A stretch of DNA of 64,000 nt from Rhodamnia argentea (GCF_020921035.1 NC_063160.1:14411095-14475094), one strand, 5' to 3'; shown: positions 23,329 through 35,724, counted from the first letter of the stretch. The notes: generated by a model not told the origin, from the letters alone. A program made the numbers and translations.

Positions 23329-25915
23329 CTAGTGAGGCTTGAAGAAGCTCACTTTAATGCCCGTGTCTATCACGACGTAGAGCCCGGCAGCAATCAGCAA
23401 GATGCTCAGCAGCATCCCCAGGGTCCCCAAGACCCAGTTGAGCCACCACATTGAACTGTATTTCTTTGGTTTCTTCATCTTCAGCCACATAAAGCACGGA
23501 TATGCCAGAGTAACAGGCAGCGCGACCCCTCCAATCAACCCAGCCATGCTCCCCAGGAATGGGATTGCCACCGCCACGAAGAAGCAACCGAACCCGAACA
23601 TGGCCCGGAAGATTGACCGAAGCCACCACGGGCATGGCTGCTTCTTCCTGCTGGTGTACTTTGACTCCATGTCGTCGAACATGGGCATGCCGTAGATTTG
23701 GAAAGAGCTCAAAGCGTTGATTATCACGAACAAGCTCGTCATTCCCAACACAAACCGAGAGATGTTGTGGTAATGGAACTGGTAAAGGGCCGTGAGCATC
23801 CCACCGTTTACAGGTATCTGTTGAAAGAGCACACTTTTTTAACTCATATTTAACGGGGAATCGATTCAGTACAATCGAACTGAAGTCATTCTGCAGCTGA
23901 AAAACCCTAAAGTTTGAGCCTCACCAAGTGGCCATAAGCCCAGTAACCACCAATTGCTAGTGGGAACAAGCACATTGCGATGAGCGTATATGAAACCCTC
24001 ACTCCTTTCCACATCGGCACATGTGCAGGAAGCTTCTCAGTTGACGGCATAGTCGACTGCACAACAGAGAGATTTCACGCTTTAAGGTGAGAATTAGAAC
24101 ACCATCCGCTTTCTTTGATCGAAAGAAATGGAAGGGACAAATCAGTCTTCAAAGGCCTAACAGCTAGTTTGAGAATCAATCAATGGATCTTTAAGTCAAG
24201 CAAAGCTTTCCAGGAAGTCTAGTACATGGATTACAGTGAAATAGCCGCTGACCTGAATCTCAAGTACGAGGTTGTGGCCTCGGAAGGCAAAGGAAATAAT
24301 CCCAAGTGCATTAAGCACACTGTTCACTTGCTGAAAACGAGTCCCGGTTTTGACTGGTTTGTAAGACACTCCCGGAAGCCTGCCCTCTGCTACGGACACC
24401 GCCCATATGGTCGTACAGTACCCGATGGCTGTTATCGCTCCAATCAGGGAGACTCCAGCAATCGAGTTCAAGTTGGGCAGCTGCGAAAGCACAACCGCCC
24501 CACAACTGAAGACCAGGTACCACTCCACCGTCGTCAGAGGGGTCTTCGCGGCACATGCGGCGGTCCCGCAGACGATCTGGTAGAAGAGCTTGGATGTGGA
24601 TCCGCCGATGATGATCAGCGCCACACAAGTGCCGCCTACAGTTAGGCCACAACATATGCACGATAGTTCTGGTCAGTACATGCCTAGTTGATGTCCAAGA
24701 CCACGTCCCTGAGGTCGCGATCGATCAACACGCATTGTGACATATCGGAACGGCGAGATAACGCAATATGAAGTTTCTATTATATCCAACCAGTCACTAA
24801 ACGGTTACCTGATAAGTACATGATTGGAAATAAGCCAAGCAATTTCCCAAGCCTCTCACCTGCGATGGCGAAAACACAAACTTAGAACAAGATCCTTAAG
24901 TAAAACAAAGCGAGTTATTCGGATCGAGGCGATTAAGAAGAGTCTGAAATGAATAGTATGGAAGCACGAACCGAAAGCAGCAGTGCAGAGCTGGATGTAT
25001 CGGTTGTACCGCATCCCAGTTTCCGGGAATTCATGAAGCTGGACTAACAACCACAGTGTGTAGAGCTGCCATACAAATGCCAAAGTCAACCCTATTATTC
25101 CCCATGTCCTGAAAAAACGCAGTTCATTCATCAGGTCCACACGAACGGAAAAGCTTATGTGTAGATGAAAATCAACTGACCCTCATGAGGTTATGCTTGT
25201 AAGATCATATAAGAATTCAAGACTCGATTGGTGCTAACTTCATAGCAAGAAAGACTGGATCAAGGTAATGATACGCGCTGATACCGCCACGACTATGCCT
25301 GAACGTATGAGGGGTAGTTTTTACAGTGTGGGCTTGTGAGCTGGATGGCTCGAGCATGACGGTGTGAGCGAGCTCGACTTGGACACGACACATGTGGTCA
25401 ATAACCATGGAGCCACTCACGACAGTAAACAAAACTAGCAGCTTGAGTTCATACTCGACATTGATCTCACTTCAAGATGTCCTAGTTTTGGTGGGCGTGT
25501 ATAATTTTTACCAGCCAAGTATAGTGAAGGCCACAGGAAGAACCAGAGCTTGGATGCCAATCCCAGAGCAGAGTGTGTGAAAAGCAGCATAGTATTTGTT
25601 GCCATTCCTTGACTCTGTTATGGGCAGCCAAGCGTCTTGTGGGTCGAGCTTCGTGAGGCGAAGCGCCTTCCTCATGGGGCTTCCCAGAGGAGTCAGGAAC
25701 CTCGGCGTGAGAGACAGTCTCGGCGTTCTTGGCGTTTTCGGTGTTTTGGGGGTCTTGCTAGAGGTTACTGCCTCTGCATTAGGATTGGGGTGGACAGTGG
25801 TTGGGTTGAACTGGGAGGGTGGGCAAGAGATCGGCGGTGGAGGGGCCGGTCTCGTTGACGGTGCCCGTGGCACGGTGGCCGGAGGAGCTGGATTGATTTC
25901 ACTGGCATCGGCCAT
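23329..25915 (-). CDS. Amino-acid transporter, LHT8/AATL-like (6 exons)
   Basis: An amino acid/auxin permease family (AAAP, Aa_trans) proton-coupled transporter of the lysine-histidine-transporter-like 8 group, expected in the plasma membrane. Exons: 25915-25512, 25108-24972, 24859-24809, 24635-24253, 24056-23925 and 23817-23329; 531 aa. The cytosolic N-terminus is proline-rich with a TP repeat (KTPKTPKTPRTPR). The conserved block RFLTPLGSPMRKA and then LDPQDAWLPITESRNG introduce the membrane domain, which has about ten hydrophobic segments, including GIQALVLPVAF and VALIIIGGSTSKLFY. The C-terminus ends in a hydrophobic helix and SFFKPH. Splice phases are consistent and no lesion is seen. A TATA box lies 75 nt above the ATG. 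The convergent neighbour PAT10 ends only about 400 bp away. Substrate range is not predictable. Confidence 0.9.
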
Positions 25916-25989
25916 CCTGTAATGTGGGCCTTTTGGGTGACAATGAGACACTTTCTTGCTCGAGCAATGTGGTCATGGGACTTCAATTG

Positions 25990-25997
25990 CTTTTATA
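25990..25997 (-). promoter_or_regulatory. TATA box of the LHT8-like gene
   Basis: The minus strand reads GTATAAAAGC, 75 nt upstream of the ATG at 25915. Confidence 0.65.
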
Positions 25998-26219
25998 CTT
26001 GATCTTTGTCGCATGCAGGAACTAGGCCTTGGCCGTGAAAGTGGGTGTTTCCAAGAAAATGCAAGTTGAGGGTGATAATGGGGAGAGTAAAGCCAACCAC
26101 ACCAATTAAAGTGAGAATTCATAATATCAATGTGGAAAAATTCCAAATGAAGGTTGAAGTGCCATAGTGAACACTATTTTAAATAAACATTTGAAATATC
26201 CTCATTTTCTTTAACACAG

Positions 26220-26690
26220 GCGCAAAATATAACTTACTTCAATTAAGTGCCTCAAGTGGCCGGGACAGTCTCAAATGAGGATTAGGCCTTTACTTTTTTA
26301 ATTTTTTTTCCTTTTTATATTTTTTTTCTTTTTTACCATCGGCAATGCCCAGAGAGGGTTGGCCGAGTGCCACCCTCGCCGGATTTAGTGAAGGTTGCCC
26401 TTGCCGGTCATAGGTGAGGTCGCCCTCGAAGCCCTCGCCAGATCTGGGCAAGAGCCGCCTCACCCACGCGCGGCCGGCGAGGGCCTGTGCGAGGGTTACC
26501 GAGCTCTCGTTAGCTGGCCGCAACAAAGAAAAAAAGGAACATGAGAAATAAGAAAAGGGAAAAAAACTATTGTCGTTGGACCAAAATGATGTTGAATGGC
26601 CGGAATATTTAGCTAGGCGGCAAATCGGATCCTTATTTGAAAATGACATGGCCACTTCAAGTCTTTATTTGAAAATTTTCCTATTAATGT
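26220..26690. mobile_element. MITE-like element with GC-rich core
   Basis: The left arm (CTCAAGTGGCCGGGACAGTCTC, about 26258-26279, then AAATGAGGATT) is mirrored by the right arm, which inverted reads GAAGTGGCCATGTCATTTTC and AAATAAGGATC. The core at 26335-26520 is GC-rich with CTCGCCGG words. No transposase. Exact borders are not resolved. Confidence 0.5.
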
Positions 26691-26769
26691 GGGTAGTATT
26701 TTATAATCATATGAATTTGTCATATCATTTAATAAATTAGTTTTATAAACTAATCATAGAATATTTAGG

Positions 26770-27340
26770 ATGCATTTGTTTTAGTGAAAGTGTTTTCCGG
26801 AAATTGATTTTCTAGACTTTCGCTCATTTGGTTTCTTGAAAATGACTTAGTTAATGGAAAATTTATGCATGGGAAAGTGAATTCCTAAATCTAAAGAGAT
26901 GAAAACAATTTTCGGAACAGCTCATCTTGAATTATTTAATTATTTAATTTTTATTTTTTTACATTATTTTTTAAAAATTTTATAACTTTTAAATTTCTAT
27001 TTTTTAAGTTTTATTTTTATTTTTGCTTCTTCCTTGTTTGGTGGCCGGCCACCGGCCATAGGCAAGGCCGAGCCTCGCGGCCATTGCGAGCTCGTCCTTG
27101 CCTATGGCCGATCGCTAGCCCGAGAAAGAAGGGAAAAAATAGAAAAGAAAAGAAAAATTAAAATTAAAATTTATTTAAAATTTTTTTTTATCTTAGATAA
27201 AATCATGATATTGAAATCATTTTTTGAATGAGATTCAAATACCGAAAGACATATTTGGTTACATATTACCAAATGTAGGACAATTAATCATTTTCCTTTA
27301 TTATGGAGTTTCCCCCAACGAAGCGCACTCCTAGTATTTC
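26770..27340. mobile_element. hAT-type MITE-like element with GC-rich core
   Basis: The left end GGATGCATTTGTTTTAGTG is echoed, inverted, by the right end GGAGTGCGCTTCGTTG. Subterminal GAAAATGA/TCATTTTCC words follow on both sides. A short GC-rich core (27040-27120) contains GGCCGGCCACCGGCC. Related ends recur near 33885 and 35340. The target duplication is unclear. Confidence 0.5.
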
Positions 27341-29033
27341 TTTGAGTGAGAAAGTCTTTTATGAACAAATTGCACCACTTATTCGAAGAAGCAAGCCAAT
27401 CATTGATTTTGTTTATTGCATTTCATACCATCCGTCGACGATGACACGTGCCATAGGCATGTAGGATATTTTTAGGCACGCCAGATATTTTTCTTTAGAA
27501 AAGGAAAAAAAAAAAGAAAGAGAAAATGCCAGTGTGAGAAATAATGAGAGAGTTGGACATGGCAGGCTGTCGGAATTTATTGAGGCGGACTCTCAACTTT
27601 GGCTGCTAATTTCTGTCACGTTCATCTCATTTAATATGCGACCACATGCAAAGAATTGACATATGACAAGTCGGTCGTGCCCTTTCTAAAAAAGGATAGG
27701 AGCCACCAAAAATCATAAATCATGTTGGCTGTGACATATTTATTTTAATTTTTTTTATAACACCAAAAATACTCAAATTTATATTCGTGTGACATATTTA
27801 TTCTAAATTTATACTCGTGTGATATATTTATCCTAAATTTATGTCGTGTTATACGAAAATTGGTATAAATGACCATAATTTATAGCTTTCGGTGGCTTTT
27901 TTTCTTACAGCAAAATGGTCTGAACATTACAGAAACGAGTTTTACAGGATGAAACGACGAAGCGTTTTTTCATGCAATGATTGAGAGCTAGCTACGTAAG
28001 GACGACGTGGGTGCGAAGCAGGGTTCCGTTAATCCAAGCTGTTCACGTGCCGAAGACTTTTGCATCGGAAGCTTTTCTACGCGAAAGCGACGTAGATCAT
28101 ATCTGCCATGTCGTGGACGCTAAGAAAAATCTAAACTTTCCACTCCAGGTTGACATATTTTCTCGGGTTTGGTATAGTGGGTGCTTTTGGATAAAGAGTT
28201 GACGCCAAATTAGCCTTTTTTGTCGATATTGTTTTCGGATTTAGCGAAAGGGCTGGTCTCTTGATCTCGATGAGCTCTCTTTTTATCTGGATTTAATAGT
28301 TAGGTGGTGTCCGGGTCAGCTTTCGCGCGCCTCGGCCGGTCCTGTACTCTCGGTAAGGGTTGAACCAACGCCAAAAAGATTAATTCCCTCGGTATCCGAG
28401 CCAGCATCTTGTTGGTTCATCAAATATCCTAACGGGTCCATCCTACAATAATTCTGTATCTCTGGCTTCCTTCTTCTTCACAAAAATCAAGAGCAGCCGA
28501 CGATACGCAGCCAAGTATGCAAGAGGGGCAATCAAGAATTGACCAAAGTCAGCTAATGGGGTCGCTCTTGCCACTGTCCCGACCACTGCAAAATTTAATA
28601 CAAGCAGTTATGCGTAGCTTTCGTTCTTATCATCCAGTTCTCACACGGAATGTCAATTCGTCGTGTCTGTCTGATTCCAGTTCATTCGATTGGATTGAAA
28701 TCTAAGGTGGGATTGGATCCCCAATTATGAGGCTGAAGCTAATTTTGTCAATCACGTTCTTACGATTCATGTCGATCAAATCAGGACAGCCATCGATAAT
28801 CTTTTCTTTGTTGTTGTTTTTGTTGTTGGTTATCTTGCTGTTTAGGATCATCAATAAATCCAACACAAACCAGTGAACAAACGAACGTATAGTATGGATT
28901 ACGAACAAACCTGTGTCGATTTACGTATGTTTAGTGTTCTCGTAATAGATTTGTTGCATAGACAAGATAGGAAATTGTAATCGACAAAAGTGGCATGCAA
29001 ACTGAGCAATCGACTGTATTCAGATTCATCACT
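27341..29033. other. Intergenic region upstream of the 3' end of the IST1-like gene
   Basis: No gene is supported. It holds a short tandem repeat (27725-27860), a segment at about 28300-28400 whose phrase GGTGTCCGGGTCAGCTTTCG resembles a widespread plant interspersed repeat, and the likely 3' UTR of the IST1-like gene near 28930-29033. Confidence 0.45.
27725..27860. repeat. Short tandem repeat, about 33-bp unit
   Basis: Three to four degenerate units built on CGTGTGACATATTTATTCTA followed by AATTTATA-type sequence. Each unit keeps the core GTGTGA(C/T)ATATTTAT. Confidence 0.7.
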
Positions 29034-31928
29034 TCACTTCCAATACTTGAGCGCTTCGAAGCGAGCTGCAAGGTCGTCATAATCTGGCAATTTTGGATGA
29101 ACGTGAGGGACCGAGTCTTGTGTAACAGACGATGGTGCCAGTGGTGGAGTCGGAGCCCGCGGTGGGCGGGCTTTGCCGGAGGAATCTTCCGCCTCTTCAT
29201 CTTCCTCATAGTCTGATTCGTCGAACTTTTTGTCTGGACGACGGGAGGGAGCATTGTAGCTGTGCCTACGATGCATCTTTCCAGCGCCAACATGGGTAGA
29301 GAGCAAGTCATCGTCTCCTGAAAAACGGAACTTTTCGACACTTACTTCGTCATCAAACTTTGATTCTGGATGAACGAAACCGACACTGTTGTAACTGTGC
29401 CTTCTATAAGCTCCTCCGGTCTCCGTATGTGGGGAATACCTTCTCTCCTCATTGTTCGCATGATTTTCATAATTCAGATGTCCGGATGATGCCTCCTGAT
29501 TGTGAGAAAAGCTAGAAAAAACATTTTGCGCGAATGAAGCAGGGGATCGGTGAACGTGAGTCGCCTCATTTGGTTCTTTGTTTGCCAGATAGGCAGCAGC
29601 TTGTGCAGCGGCAACTGCTTGCCAGGCAGAATCTGCAGCGGCTTTGGCAGCGGATGCGGAATCCTCATATGGCGAAGTTTCCTTGTTGCCGCCTTTTGAT
29701 CTAAGGGGATAGTAAAAGAGCAATTATAAGAACGATTCGCCTAATGAAAATGATCGAGGGGAAACAAAAATGGGATCCATTTACCTTGCACTATGTTCAT
29801 TTGGATTGACAGACTTTGCATCCATGGGCTTCACCGGGAAGCTGGTTGCACTAACAAACTTCTGTGGTCCTTCCTAATCAACAAAAAACAGAAGGAAACA
29901 GGGAACATAAACAGGTTTTCGACTGAACAGTAAAGAATGAATTTGAGAGAGAGAGCCCACTATTTTCTCTTCTGGAGGCCTCAGAAGCTCCTGTTCAGAC
30001 TCTGTAGTATCCCATTTAATCTGGTACTCCTTTGCTATTTCCTTCAACACTTTCAATTTTGTTTCACCAGATGGGGTCCTAACGGAGAGCTTGTCAATTA
30101 GCTAAAAGGAAATTATATAAGTTAGTATTTTAGGACATGTATCGTTGCTGCAATCAACGGGATATCAACGCATTTACAGGAAACAATAGCTTCTTTAACT
30201 CAAAAAGACAACATGCAAGTAAAGATCCAGTCTATTCGAAGTTTTACCATCCTGTTAACACCACAGTTTGGTCGCAACTCAATCGCTGCAGACACAAAAT
30301 CTTTGCCATACTTCTTCTCGAAAAGTTTTCTAATTGCAGCCAATTCTGGAATCTCTGAGGACCTCGGCGAGGCAAATATTAGACTTGAAATGCCTTCCTT
30401 CAGATCTGCCGGGCATTCCCTGTGTATAAGATGCCCGTCAGGACTCAGTAATCACGGAGCAACAGTACACACGCAAACTTGCTTAGTTTTTCGCAGATCA
30501 GGCATTTCTTTTACCTCTGCTTTGAAATGATTTGAAGTCTAGCAACAATTAACTCGCAGAAGAGCTCGATGAACTCATTTGCAGCCAAAATATTTTGTTC
30601 TCTTAGCACATGCTCAACCTGCGAAGCGAACACATGCAAACGGATTACACTTACTTACAGTGGAAAATGATGCAGCCTACAACTAGATGATTGTCCCTTC
30701 ACCAATGTTCATCATTTAGTGACTTAATCGTGTACAATAATGTGAGACACGTCCACATAGTCAAGAAAGGCCTTCAACAACTATGACTGGGAAATGGTCC
30801 TTCAGTCCACCAATTTCCGAGAAAACTAAGCAGTTAGGTACTTTATGTGATTTACTTAAGTCGGTCCAAGTTATGGTATTTCAAAAGGTTATCCCAGAAC
30901 TCCCACATCCTGTCTTTCTCGGTAATACTAACGCAACTAGTAGTTGTCAGTAGCCTCTTTTCGAGAAAGCACGGGGTTGGAAAATCTCATAAGCTCCATC
31001 TGTAGTGCTTCCAGTGATCATCATTGCAGTTTCATGCAGAAAAAGATAGTTAATATCATCTTCCTCAATGTCCTCTATACTCTCTTCAATTGATTGTTGC
31101 ACAAAAGAAGGGATACTAAGGACAGTTCCACTATAACACATGCTCATATCCACTATGAGACACAGAACGATTACGTTAACAACATTGACCCAACATGAAA
31201 AATAACTGAAACTCTTCAAACCTAAGACTCATGCCCAAAACTGAATAAAAAACTCTAAACCTCGCTGAACTAGGCCTAAAATACTCTTCTGCTTCACCTT
31301 TGCTCATTTCACTTCCGACAGATTTGACTTCAGCTCAGACAGCTCACTACGGACCAGTTGAGAGCCAATGTGCATACTTTAGCCAGGGAATAATGATATT
31401 TCCAAACTCCATCACTGATTGACAAGCCATGAAGCTATGATCCTAACTGTATTTGCTAATGCCTAAACACTTTAAATATCTTCCGACGGAAGAAAGACTG
31501 AAAAATTGCAGAGGTAGCTAGCCAGACCAAAAAAGTGCAGTTGGGAACATTCATCACAAGATACTGACTATAGCTTCAAAAGCTAATGATACACAAAAAC
31601 CAATATGACTATTTCAAGTTCATCAATTTCAAAGCATTCTAATTACAAATTAGACAGTGAAAAAAACCACCAGAAAATTGAGAGTGACCCTTTCCTAAGA
31701 CCAATTTCCCAACACAGACACGACTCCCGTCCAACACAAGCAAAACAATGCATTAACCAAAGCACAGCACGAAAACACTAGATGTACCCGGACACGAGCA
31801 GTGGCATCCTGACCAGACTGGAGAAGCAACGCAATATCCCGCCTCATCTGCTTCACCACAGCCTGTCTCTTGTTCCTCAGCAGCTTTATCCTCGCCACCG
31901 TCATCTTCGCCGCCGTTTTGCTGTTCAT
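29034..31928 (-). CDS. IST1-like ESCRT regulator (6 exons)
   Basis: A member of the IST1-like (ISTL) family, ESCRT-III-related proteins that modulate VPS4/LIP5 in multivesicular-body sorting. Exons: 31928-31788, 30618-30515, 30419-30248, 30101-29961, 29873-29785 and 29700-29034; 437 aa. The IST1 domain fills about residues 1-180, starting KTAAKMTVARIKLLRNKR and containing FIELFCELIVARL and NCGVNRM. A low-complexity Ala-rich helix (SAAKAAADSAWQAVAAAQAA) follows. An acidic, Ser/Pro-rich tail comes next, with two RRHSYN motifs. It ends in LPDYDDLAARFEALK, a MIM1-like motif expected to bind MIT domains. The ATG at 31928 was preferred; a few more in-frame codons upstream lack an ATG. Intron 1 is over 1 kb. 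No lesion is visible. Confidence 0.9.
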
Positions 31929-32934
31929 TCCCCCCAAAATAAGTAACGAAAACTCTCCATAAATGTCATCAGAAACCCCTCCCTCACCTCTAATTTGCTA
32001 TTACCGCAACAAGAAAAAAGAAAGCCACTAGAAAACCACTTTCGGTATCGGAATCGCTTGCCATTTCCTCACACGCTCATGACGGCCAAACATGACATTT
32101 TCGGGGATTAAATAGAAGTCGGCATTTTTCGAAGCTGAAATCACAATCGATCTCTCTCGCCGCGTTCGTTTTCTACATGAAGTGGATGGAGTGGGTTTCC
32201 GAGGAGTTACCATTTCGAAGAGTTGAAGCGTCGTCCGAAGAGCGAGATGGTGAGCCTCATGAGCTTCTTCGCCTGCAAAGCGGCCACACTCGCTACTGCC
32301 ATTGCTCCTCGCTCTCGCTCCTAAGTCTTAACAGAGAGAGGGAAGAGGAAAAGGCGTGCGAGCTGTGAAGCACTCTCTGCTTGATCGGCCCGTGGTCGTC
32401 GATCGGACGGTGGAGGTGGGCCCACGCTGATCAGATCCAGTTGAGAATTGACGGTGGTGATTGGAAGAAGGGGGGGCGGGGGGGGTGCTCATTTGGCCGA
32501 ATGCGGTAGCGCTGTATGTTTTTGGGATTCGGGAAAAGTAGCCGTTGCGGGGAGCCCGAGAGCGTGCCTCGTTACGGCATCCAACGACAGAGGGGACACG
32601 TGTCGCATAGATGCGGGGTGGAATTCTTGCTGGGACCCGGGCCTACATGGATCCGATCGATCGGTCGACATGACTCTCGCATAATCAACGGCTGTGATCG
32701 TATTTACTCTTTGGGATTGTCTCCGGACAAAAATTCCTCGCTCGTCTCCTTCTCCACGCTTTCTGTCCGAACTTGGCGTGCTTTGTAGATCGATGATCAA
32801 TTTTAAGCTTGTTGTGCCTAAATTGCTGTAGGATCTTGTACCCGACGAGCAGTAGCTAATCGGTTGCTGCCCGCCAAATATCGCTCGTTTATTGGCGGTT
32901 CCCATCGATCACCAGCACACTCAATCATACACCA
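31929..32934. other. IST1-like gene promoter and upstream region
   Basis: It starts with the probable 5' leader and promoter of the IST1-like gene. GC content is raised at 32380-32680. Several short frames on both strands overlap, but none shows a family signature, so no second gene is claimed. Confidence 0.45.
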
Positions 32935-33535
32935 TAATTTGAAAAAATTATCAAAAAGATCTTGCACTTATTATAATTATGTCGATCTATTCACAAATCT
33001 CTTTTTTTATCTATTGAATCCTAAAACTTTTACATTTGTACGAATTTAGTCCGTGTCAATTTTGATCGGAAATCACCGATTTAGATAACTTTTTATTCTT
33101 TCCTTTTTTTTCTCTCTTTTTTTTTCTTCATCCGCCGCCCGATCGTTAAGTCCGGCGATCATCCAGAGACAAGGGTTGACAAGGTCAACCTCGCCGGCCT
33201 CTGGCAAAGCTCGACCCCACTAGCTAGGGGCAAGCGAGGCTCTCCCTCCAAATGGCCAACGAGGTCGACCTCGCAGGCCCTCGACTTTTGCCGGCAACCG
33301 ATCGAAGTAAGAACAAAAAATGAAACAAGGAGAGAAAAGGAAAAAATCTAAAAAATAAAAAATAAAATCCAGAAAATATAAACATTTTATTAAAATTATT
33401 CAAGTCAATGATTTTCGATCAAAATTGGCGGGATAGACTATATTGCCACAAAATGCGAAAGGCTTAGCACTTAATCGGCAAAAAATTAAAAATCTAGTAA
33501 TAAATCGGCACCATTACATCATGTTTAGAACATTT
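32935..33535. mobile_element. MITE-like element with GC-rich core
   Basis: The left arm around ATTTTGATCGGAAATCACC (33058-33076) is mirrored on the right by TTGATTTTCGATCAAAATTGG-type sequence (about 33405-33425). The core 33150-33300 is GC-rich with CTCGCCGG-like words. It has the same architecture as the elements near 26.3 and 26.9 kb. No transposase; borders are approximate. Confidence 0.45.
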
Positions 33536-33884
33536 TTAATAATTCTCCCTCGTGACTTGGACCACTTTTATTGGCAATTGGATTTGCATCTCGTAACATC
33601 TCAAAATAAAATGAAAGAAAAATTACCATTTGTTCTTTCCCTATCCTCGTATCCCCTCAGCTCATTGCCTGTCGAAGTACAACAAGGCTCAAACCTGAAC
33701 CCCACCAATAATAGCACGTCGTGTGTTATCGAGTCGTGCCAGAAATTTCCATCCTGAATCCCGGTGCCTAGAATCGAACAATACTCAATAGTTTTTCTCA
33801 CGGGGTCACAATGCTTATCAACTTCTCTACTATCTACTGGTGCCCATTATTGAAATCACATAGCCGTCATACAATATATCATTG

Positions 33885-34115
33885 CTTTTGTTCGCGAAAA
33901 ATGAATAATTTAAAAAATATTTTCCTAAAAATAATCGTTCGCACTGTTTATAAAGAATGAATATAAGAAAAATATTTTCATCGCCCACCAAAAAATTTTG
34001 ACGTTAGATTATTGTCAATAACAAAAATATTTTCTGTTGATCAAATATCTCAAGCAATACAAGTAATTATTTTAGAAAATTATTTTTCAAGTCATTCATA
34101 ATTTGTGAAATAAAT
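33885..34115. mobile_element. Short hAT-type MITE-like element
   Basis: The left end TTGTTCGCGAAAAATGAATAA is matched, inverted, by the right end around TTTCACAAATTATGAATGAC. Subterminal AAATATTTT words occur on both sides. A related half-element lies at about 35215-35358, ending in CGTGAAACAAACGCACTC. Confidence 0.45.
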
Positions 34116-34359
34116 GGAAGTCAGGTCCCTTGAAAAAGTAGGGGATGGTTTTTTTTTTTTTTCAGTAGGGAATGGTTTTTTTTTTTTCTTGGCTTTAAAT
34201 GCTAAAGAGAGACCACTACAATTTGGTATATTATGGAAGGCATCCATCATCTTTGACACGACACCATCATTTGATGTCAGTATTTTCCTATGCTTCTTTT
34301 GCCTCCATTGTGGGAATGATGTCGTTGCGATTTGAGGAAACATCATAAGATTTGTCTTT

Positions 34360-34890
34360 GAGTTAATATCACCAAAAAAAAATCTCAAATTAGTACATTT
34401 GTGATAAATTTATTTCAAACTATTTTTTTAACCATAAAAAAATTCTAAGCTGGTACACTTATAATAATTTTACCTCAAACTGGTACATTTGTGATAAATT
34501 TACACTTCGTTAGTTTTCGTTAAATATAACAGTTAAAGTGCTAAGTTACATGACACATGGTAATTGATGGGTGTATCGACTTTAGATTTTTATCCTTTGT
34601 TTGTTACATGTGTACCAATTTGAAATTTTTCGTGGTATTAACATAATTTAACGGATGGTAAATTTATCATAGGTATACAAGTTTGGGATTTGTCGTGGTC
34701 AAAAAATTTAATTTTGGGTAAATCTATCACAAGTGTACTAGTTTAGAATTTTTTGTGGTTGAAAAAATAGTTTGGCTTAAATTTGTCACAATTATGCCAG
34801 GTTGAGGTTTTTCGTGATTAAAAAAATAGTTTGGAATAAATCCATCACATGTGTACTAATTTAGAATTTTTATGATATTCACCCTTTTTC
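34360..34890. mobile_element. Fold-back MITE built of repeated TIR-proximal units
   Basis: The left arm carries about two copies and the right arm three to four copies of a roughly 65-bp unit containing GGTACA(T/C)TTGTGATAAATTTA or its inverse, TGTACTAGTTTAGAATTTTT. The arms are inverted to each other, giving a long imperfect hairpin. No coding content. Confidence 0.6.
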
Positions 34891-35451
34891 TTTTAACTCA
34901 CTCTTAACCGTGCCTAAAGTGGTTTTGATTGTTCGACCAAAAAAAAAAGTGGTTTTGATTGATTAACATAATAAAGTGAACCGACAGGAATCAATTACTC
35001 AAATTTCTCGAAGCAATAAAATAACATAGTGGAGGTTTTTTTATTTATTTTTTACCTTGTCCTTTCGAAGGTTCTTTGTCCAAAAAAAAAAAAAAAAAAT
35101 CAAGGAAGATAACCATGACAGATCTCTAGAAGAAGCAAGCAAAATCATGAAGCTTCTTCGCGAACTGATGTGTCTTTCAGAGTCTTCAGACAAGACCATG
35201 CTTTCAAAAATAACCCAACGAAAAAATATTTAGACAAAAATTATTGTCGATAATCAAATCATGTCTCATTGGGTTGTTATTTCAAGCAATATAAGCACTC
35301 GTTTTTAAGAAAATATTTTTCAAATCATTAATTTTTCGTGAAACAAACGCACTCTTGTATTGAATATTTTGTTCTTGAAAGAGGAAATATCACTCATGCA
35401 TGTTCATATGCATAAATCAATCATTCATCTCTACATATTAACTTTCTTGCT

Positions 35452-35661
35452 TTACATGACCGGACTATACATGAACAAGAACCTTAGGAATACAAATTGG
35501 TAAGACTCGGAGCAATTCCTCCAACTTATCGGGTCATGACAGTCGAGCTCTTCCTCAATTTTTCGGGCGCTCGGTTGCGACCGAGCAGGCAAGCTTATGG
35601 AACGGTTCTTGTACCGGCACTTGGCTGCAGACGAGAAAGCGGCCACTCCTGATTCTTCCAT
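35452..35661 (-). pseudogene. DUF241 gene stub (N-terminal fragment)
   Basis: A 69-codon frame begins MEESGVAAFSSAAKCRYKNR. It then has the DUF241 N-terminal signature RSISLPARSQPSARKIEEEL, shared with the intact genes at 37.5 and 40.7 kb. After about 42 residues the similarity ends and the rest is unrelated. A TATA box lies 64 nt above the ATG, so the promoter has been kept. Read as a truncated tandem duplicate; it could be transcribed as a short peptide. Confidence 0.7.
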
Positions 35662-35724
35662 GATGCACTAGAAATTGTCAGCTCAAGTTGGATTAATCAA
35701 ATGCCACCATCCACCAAAATGATG

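Noticed and set aside
24226-24661. Plus- and minus-strand frames of 116-139 codons
   Set aside because: They are shadow frames of LHT8-like exon 4.
28517-28705. 62-codon plus-strand frame near 28.6 kb
   Set aside because: Short, without domain or conserved context; treated as chance.
31926-31937. Upstream extension of the IST1-like start
   Set aside because: The upstream in-frame codons contain no ATG; the ATG at 31928 is the natural start.
32448-32905. 138-codon minus-strand frame upstream of the IST1-like gene
   Set aside because: No family resemblance, overlapped by an equally long plus-strand frame, and in a GC-rich promoter-like area.
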